Source: Litorisediminicola beolgyonensis (GTDB lineage Bacteria > Pseudomonadota > Alphaproteobacteria > Rhodobacterales > Rhodobacteraceae). Taken from it: 64,000 nt of DNA. The notes below the pieces were generated by a model. The model was not told the DNA's origin. It ran no database searches and saw only the letters and a program-made list of their open reading frames with translations. Below, piece after piece: positions 60,267-64,000 of the stretch. The stretch covers positions 1 through 64,000 of the forward strand of contig NZ_JBHTMU010000016.1 of the NCBI RefSeq assembly GCF_042679605.1. The letters run 5' to 3'. A program made the position numbers and the translations under genes. How positions within the stretch are numbered: position 1 is the first letter of the stretch; every line of letters begins with the position of its first letter.

Positions 60267-61135
60267 GCGGGCTGCCTTTCGGTGATGAAATCGGCGTAGT
60301 CGGCGACGATCCACCCCTCGCGGCCGGCGTATTGAACGCGGTGCCAGTCGCGGCCCTCGAAGGTGCCGCTGCGGAGGACGGGAACGCGGGTTCCGTGCGG
60401 GATCGCGACCAGGACGTTAGGGTTGAAGCTCGGCCAGCGGCGCATGTTCAACGTGTCGCCCGGCGTGTTGATCTCCACGAACTCCGATGCCCCAACAGCC
60501 CGCGAAAGGATCTCCGCCTCCTCGTCGAGCGGATCCTCGCGGCCGAAGATCAGCGAGCGGATTTGCTCGAGCGGAAAGAGCGGGTTGGTGTCGACCTTGC
60601 GGCCGGGCGAGACGTACCAATGCGTCGTGATGTCATGAAGCGTCGGCAGCTCGTCGAAGAGGAACTGCATCAGGTCCACGAAGGTCGCGATCTGCTCCGG
60701 CGTGTAGGGCATCCACAGTCCGTGCCCATGCTCCGGCGTGGTACACTCCTGAATGCCGTAGCTGGCAATCTCGAAGCTGTCCCCGTACCAGGCCAGAGCA
60801 TGGGTCTCGCTTTCCCGGCTCATCCGCCCGGGATTGACCATCTCGACACCGATCGAGAAGCCGTTGCACCATTGCCGCCCGTGATAGACCGACCGCCCGG
60901 CATGGTTGGCGCGGCGGTTCACTGGCACCTGCTGTTCGATCGCGCCGTCGCGCTCGATCACGAAATGCACCGACACCTTCCGGTCGTTCTTGCGCAGATA
61001 GCCCGCGGCCAAGCCTGGCGCGATCCGGCTGGCGGTATCGTGGGCGATGACGATCGTCGGCTCGATCTCGGCGCCAATGCAGACCGCCGGTCGGTAGGGC
61101 ATGTTGTCGAGCAAGCCGTCTGTGATCCGGGACAT
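60263..61135 (-). CDS. N-acetylmuramoyl-L-alanine amidase with SH3-like domain (endolysin)
   Basis: 290 residues from ATG 61135. Amidase_2 zinc ligands: H32 in VIAHDT, a later His in ITTHWYVSPGRKVDTNP; catalytic Glu region GVEMVNP. C-terminal SH3b (GDTLNMRRWPSFNPNV, GREGWIVADY) for wall binding. No signal peptide. An earlier ATG at 61207 lies inside the terminator and is rejected. A 7-bp inverted repeat CACCTGC/GCAGGTG lies just upstream. Confidence 0.88.
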   Translation of the reverse strand: MSRITDGLLDNMPYRPAVCIGAEIEPTIVIAHDTASRIAPGLAAGYLRKNDRKVSVHFVIERDGAIEQQVPVNRRANHAGRSVYHGRQWCNGFSIGVEMVNPGRMSRESETHALAWYGDSFEIASYGIQECTTPEHGHGLWMPYTPEQIATFVDLMQFLFDELPTLHDITTHWYVSPGRKVDTNPLFPLEQIRSLIFGREDPLDEEAEILSRAVGASEFVEINTPGDTLNMRRWPSFNPNVLVAIPHGTRVPVLRSGTFEGRDWHRVQYAGREGWIVADYADFITERQPA

Positions 61136-61191
61136 TGGAGCACCTGCCTCTGTGTGGAATGAGCAGGTGCAGAATGCCGCGTTCCGGGGAT

Positions 61192-61218
61192 GCAAAAACA
61201 CCCGCAAGGGTTTGCGGG
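61192..61218 (-). terminator. Rho-independent terminator after the Mor-like gene
   Basis: 7-bp stem CCCGCAA (61212-61218) with TTGCGGG (61201-61207), then TGTTTTTG on the minus strand. It separates the middle operon from the lysis/late unit and is identical over 27 bp to 51405-51431. Confidence 0.85.
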
Positions 61219-61228
61219 GAAGGCCGGA

Positions 61229-61597
61229 TCAGAAGGGCAAATCGGGCTGATCGGGGGGTGAGATAGCCGCCGATCGGGCAAGGTAGGCGCGCACGGTGAC
61301 GTCACTGACGCGCAGTCTGCGAGCGATCTCCGATTTCGGCAAGCCTTGGGATCTGAGAACCTGGGCGAGCCACGGTTTGGCGAGAGGAATGCGTGCCGGC
61401 AGCCGCTCCGACATCGCCGCCAGCTGCCGAGCCTTCTCGATGCCAACGAGGCGCGCGACCCGGCCGCGGCGCTTGGGTGCCTTCGGGAAGTAGAGCTCGG
61501 CGCCGCCGAACTCGAGAAGGAAGCCAACCGTCGCATCGACGCCCAGGACGTCGACAAAAGGCGCGATATTGGCGGGAATGCGCGGAGCGTCAGTCAT
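61229..61597 (-). CDS. Mor-like middle/late transcription activator
   Basis: 122 residues. FGGAELYFPKAPKRRGRVARL and a C-terminal helix-turn-helix (about 82-105: SQGLPKSEIARRLRVSDVTV) match the Mor/C activator family of Mu. It should switch on middle or late phage genes. Ends a unit with a terminator. Confidence 0.82.
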   Translation of the reverse strand: MTDAPRIPANIAPFVDVLGVDATVGFLLEFGGAELYFPKAPKRRGRVARLVGIEKARQLAAMSERLPARIPLAKPWLAQVLRSQGLPKSEIARRLRVSDVTVRAYLARSAAISPPDQPDLPF

Positions 61598-61844
61598 CCT
61601 GCGCCGATCCCCGCCGCTTCCCCTGCCCGATCTTCGGCTGGTTGTGCGGCGTCACGGTGACGACAGAGCCGTCCACGATCCGGTGGACGAAGCCGCCGGA
61701 GATCGCGCCAGCGGCCCCGTGCTCGATGGCTTGCTCCGCCCGTCGTCCGATCTCGCAGCGGATCGCCGCGATATCCAAGCCTGCCACCCGCTCGAGATAG
61801 CGGACGACGGCGTGGTCGGTGACATGGAGCAGCGGCTTTTTCAC
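61590..61844 (-). CDS. Small phage protein of unknown function
   Basis: 84 residues from GTG 61844 with GGAGG 9 nt upstream; GTGA overlap with GemA and 8-nt overlap with the Mor-like gene. HVTDHAVVRYLERVAGLDI and HRIVDGSVVTVTPH resemble a DUF4258-like alpha-beta fold. No function known. Confidence 0.65.
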   Translation of the reverse strand: MKKPLLHVTDHAVVRYLERVAGLDIAAIRCEIGRRAEQAIEHGAAGAISGGFVHRIVDGSVVTVTPHNQPKIGQGKRRGSAQDD

Positions 61845-62296
61845 GACCGGTGTTCCTCCCAGTCGAAGTCGATAGCGCTGCGGCGCCCCCAAGCCGTCAG
61901 CGCCTGGATGACATCGTCGATCTGAATGTGCTCCCGCAGCATGTCGACATCGGCCGGAACCACCTGCCACACAGGACCGAAGCGCTTCCGGATGAAGGCG
62001 TTGAGACCCGCGCGCGACGGATCGCGCAACTGGCCTGCCTCTCCGAGCTTCTTCCAGAGAACATGGATCAGCCTCAGGTCCGCCCGGGGCGCGCCGCGCC
62101 GCGTCGGCCGGGCCCCGACTTGCGGCTTGAAGCCCGAGGCCTTGAGACGCGCGACAACAAGCTCGAGCTCGGCCTCGGTCATGTCGCGCATCGACGCCTT
62201 GCCCGTCGCGGCCAGTTGCAGGTCGCGACGCGCCTCGGCGTCGAGCCCCAGCTCGCGACAGCCGACATGGACCAGCTTCTGCAGAGCCCGCGTCAT
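61841..62296 (-). CDS. gemA: GemA-like protein (Mu gp16, DUF1018)
   Basis: 151 residues. LQKLVHVGCRELGLDAEARRD, then ATGKASMRDMTEAELE and LRLIHVLWKKLGEAGQLRDP are the DUF1018 signature. In Mu, GemA affects host gene expression and DNA supercoiling. Overlaps the genes on both sides. Confidence 0.88.
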   Translation of the reverse strand: MTRALQKLVHVGCRELGLDAEARRDLQLAATGKASMRDMTEAELELVVARLKASGFKPQVGARPTRRGAPRADLRLIHVLWKKLGEAGQLRDPSRAGLNAFIRKRFGPVWQVVPADVDMLREHIQIDDVIQALTAWGRRSAIDFDWEEHRS

Positions 62297-62442
62297 CGCA
62301 GGCTCGCAGGATGCTTAGAGAACACCAGGATCCGCCGGCCGAGATAGAGCTCGAAGGCGCCATCCCACCACCCGAAGCCGACCTTCCAGTCGCCGGTGCC
62401 CCACTGATCGAAGTGGACGTGCCGCAGGAAGAAGCTCTTCAT
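62293..62442 (-). CDS. 49-residue phage protein
   Basis: MKSFFLRHVHFDQWGTGDWK at the start, rich in aromatics, possibly a small beta fold. ATGA overlap with gemA. No known family. Confidence 0.55.
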   Translation of the reverse strand: MKSFFLRHVHFDQWGTGDWKVGFGWWDGAFELYLGRRILVFSKHPASLR

Positions 62443-62446
62443 CGGA

Positions 62447-63064
62447 TCACGCGCTCCAGAAGAGACCGAGCTGCGTCCCGGAGGGCGCGCGCTCAATGAG
62501 CCCGAGGCCAAGCATTTCCTTGATCGCCTGTTCGAGCTTCCAGCGCGGATAGTTCGTCGCCTGGAACAGCTGATCGAAGCTCTGACCTTCCAGGAGCGCC
62601 TGCTGGACGCGGCCGTAGATCGGCTTCTTGACGATGCTGTCAGAGCGGAGCTTCGCGATGACCGCGCGCGCTTCGGCCATCGCGCGCTGTTCCATCGTGG
62701 TGAACGCGTCGTTGATCGCCACCGCGACGGCGTCGGCGATCTCCCCCTTGAGGACGCCGGAGAGCATATTCGCCCCTGCATGCGTGAAGGCCATCGGCTC
62801 GTATCGAACCTTCGACGAGAGGGCGTTTGCGGTCACACTTTGTGACCGCAAACGTACCTTCTCGGCTTCTTCGAGACGGAAAACATTCCGCTCTGGGAAA
62901 CGCGCCTGCCGACGCTTGACAGCTTGGTTCAACGCCTTGGTCGATGTGCCGTAGACCTCAGCCAAGTCACTGGCGAGCATGAACGGCGGTCTGCCGTCGA
63001 GAGTGTAGATCGGGCAGTCCTTGCCCGCGATCGTGAAGAGGGTCAGGGGGGAGGTCATAGTCAT
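62447..63064 (-). CDS. ORF6N-domain antirepressor-like protein
   Basis: 205 residues from ATG 63064 with AAGGAG. ORF6N domain (about 15-95): MLASDLAEVYGTSTKALNQA, RRQARFPERNVFRL and AFTHAGANMLSGVL. These proteins are often phage antirepressors or regulators. The C-terminal part (about 150-205) is winged-helix-like (YPRWKLEQAIKEMLGLGLIE). Confidence 0.85.
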   Translation of the reverse strand: MTMTSPLTLFTIAGKDCPIYTLDGRPPFMLASDLAEVYGTSTKALNQAVKRRQARFPERNVFRLEEAEKVRLRSQSVTANALSSKVRYEPMAFTHAGANMLSGVLKGEIADAVAVAINDAFTTMEQRAMAEARAVIAKLRSDSIVKKPIYGRVQQALLEGQSFDQLFQATNYPRWKLEQAIKEMLGLGLIERAPSGTQLGLFWSA

Positions 63065-63131
63065 GTTCTCCTTCGGGTCTTGTTGAGAGGGCGGTCCCGG
63101 GGGTGTCCGATCACCCAGGACCGATGACGGA

Positions 63132-63782
63132 TCAGGCCTTCGCAAGATCGATGGTGATGGGTTCCCAGGCAGCGTCATGCGCGGCACGCTGGTAGCAGCG
63201 GACGTAGGTCTTCGATCCGACCACACGCATCGCACTCCGGATCGCGTCCATCGCCTTGCGCCATCGCGCGTCGGTGATCTCGAGGCGGAGGAGCATGAAG
63301 ATCTCCGCCCGGTTCACAGTGCCTTCCTTGTCGGTGTTGAAGGCGCGCGTGACGATGGCGCGCAGCTCGGGCCGGGCGTCGGCGGCCCACTCATTCAGGC
63401 ACTCGTCGATCAGCGCCTTCGCGATCTGGAGCTGCGGACCGAAATCGATATTGTCGGCGACCGCCACCTGGACCTTGAAGAGCGCGTCGTGGCTTATGAA
63501 GGTCTTGTTGCCCTTGGCGCCGCCCTTCGAGGCCTCGTACTCCTGCGCAAGGATCGCTTCAAAGTCGCCGAGATCGTTGAAGGTGTGCTCCTTGAAGCGC
63601 GCGATCTGCGAACTCAGGGCCATCGCGTAGCCAATGATCTTCCGGACCGTCTCGTCCTCCAGAAGATCTTCGGCGCGGACGGTCTCGACCGGCTGCAAGC
63701 CGCCTTTCGCGTCATAGAGATACTCCCGCCCGTCGATCTCTCGACGGCCGGAAGCAATGGGTGCTGGGGTGAACTCGGTCAT
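63132..63782 (-). CDS. DUF3164 family phage protein
   Basis: 216 residues. REYLYDAKGGLQPVE, ARFKEHTFNDLGDFEAILAQ and GNKTFISHDALFKVQVAVAD are typical of DUF3164, which stands near the transposition genes in Mu-like phages. Function unknown, perhaps in DNA metabolism. Confidence 0.88.
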   Translation of the reverse strand: MTEFTPAPIASGRREIDGREYLYDAKGGLQPVETVRAEDLLEDETVRKIIGYAMALSSQIARFKEHTFNDLGDFEAILAQEYEASKGGAKGNKTFISHDALFKVQVAVADNIDFGPQLQIAKALIDECLNEWAADARPELRAIVTRAFNTDKEGTVNRAEIFMLLRLEITDARWRKAMDAIRSAMRVVGSKTYVRCYQRAAHDAAWEPITIDLAKA

Positions 63783-63785
63783 CGG

Positions 63786-64000
63786 TCAGTCCTCTCGGTC
63801 TTGGGTAAGGGTCGGGAATGCGGCCGCGCGGTCGCGCTCTTCGATCTCTGCCAGGCGCCACCGGATACGGTCCGGATGCCATTCGCTGGACAGGAAGCGC
63901 GGATCGTCGATCGTCTGGTCGGCTTGAATTGCCGGCAGTCCGACGGATGCGAGCACCGCGGCCATCGCCTCGATCTCCGCGTAGGTGACGTAACTGGCGC
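63786..64000 (-). CDS. C-terminal part of an early phage protein (5' end outside window)
   Basis: 71 codons open to the window edge, ending TGA 63786-63788. SYVTYAEIEAMAAVLASVG, then EWHPDRIRWRLAEIEERD, helical and charged. The stop is 4 nt before DUF3164. No family recognised. Confidence 0.6.
   Translation of the reverse strand, partial: ASYVTYAEIEAMAAVLASVGLPAIQADQTIDDPRFLSSEWHPDRIRWRLAEIEERDRAAAFPTLTQDRED

Larger units (their letters stand above)
30245..64000 (-). mobile_element. Mu-like transposable siphophage prophage (right part; left end outside window)
   Basis: A continuous minus-strand array in Mu order: DUF3164, antirepressor, GemA, Mor-like activator, lysis, gp25-gp30-type packaging and head, gpG, protease, gpT capsid, DUF1320, gp37, then a siphovirus tail (tube, G/GT chaperone, 801-residue tape measure, J-like hub, fibres). 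Mu head with siphovirus tail is the RcapMu/D3112 plan. At 33.8 kb visible plus some 5 kb for repressor and transposases, the size would be near 39 kb, as in RcapMu. The boundary at 30245 is inferred from TG followed by repeated motifs. The structural genes look intact, so the prophage may be functional. Confidence 0.93.

Noticed and set aside
61136..61207. Earlier ATG for the amidase at 61207
   Set aside because: It would start inside the Mor-unit terminator, and amidase homology begins at MSRITDG.

Overview
The window (about 65% G+C) comes from an alphaproteobacterial chromosome, most likely Rhodobacteraceae (Roseobacter/Rhodobacter-type). Signs of this are the purA-DUF2842 pair, the pyrG, ribD-nrdR and rpoH gene types, a PhaR/phasin/PhaC/PhaZ storage locus with CTGC-N3-GCAG operators, and a transposable siphophage of the RcapMu type. 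The first 30.2 kb is ordinary host chromosome. The rest is a Mu-like prophage that runs off the right edge.

Host part. 0-5.2 kb: an unidentified gene end, DUF2842, purA, a lipoprotein gene broken by an in-frame amber codon, secG and pyrG. 5.2-6.6 kb: an AT-rich, evidently foreign ORF with a HEPN-like R-N-x3-H motif, followed by two copies of a 145-169 bp direct repeat. 6.7-8.4 kb: rlmJ and two TerB-like genes. 8.5-17 kb: a polyamine/amino-acid uptake and gamma-glutamylation cluster (PAAT-type ABC transporter, two glutamine-synthetase-like ligases, a class I glutamine amidotransferase and a PuuB-like FAD oxidase). 17-23.7 kb: the polyhydroxyalkanoate locus (phaR, four phasins, phaC, and divergent phaZ), with paired or single PhaR-type operators before the four phasins and one between phaC and phaZ. 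23.7-30.1 kb: a coiled-coil protein, a Gfo/Idh/MocA oxidoreductase, an acidic protein, rpoH, rluD, a DUF6476 membrane protein, ribD and nrdR.

Prophage part (about 30.2 kb to beyond 64 kb, read right to left on the minus strand). Order: early/middle genes (DUF3164, ORF6N antirepressor, GemA, Mor-like activator), lysis genes (amidase, GTA-type 3TM holin, small membrane proteins), Mu gp25-gp28-type packaging genes, portal gp29, MuF head protein with a toxin-like C-terminus, gpG, protease/scaffold, decoration protein, gpT capsid, FluMu_N, DUF1320, gp37, then a long flexible siphovirus tail (tube protein, G/GT-type chaperone with a -1 slippery site, tape measure, tail tip proteins, 1243-residue J-like hub) and a variable fibre region. 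The head is Mu-like and the tail siphovirus-like, as in RcapMu. Beyond the fibres, at the place where Mu carries mom, lies an AT-richer gene fusing a beta-class DNA methyltransferase to a PD-(D/E)XK-like nuclease domain. Repeated CATC(N)TGTC motifs just beyond it are a candidate right end of the prophage. The left end, transposase and repressor are outside the window.

No tRNA, rRNA, CRISPR array or insertion sequence was recognised. The most interesting items are the GGGAAAC frameshift site, the PhaR operator set, the methyltransferase-nuclease cargo with the candidate prophage end, the HEPN-like gene beside pyrG, the MuF-toxin fusion, and two genes interrupted by single in-frame stop codons.
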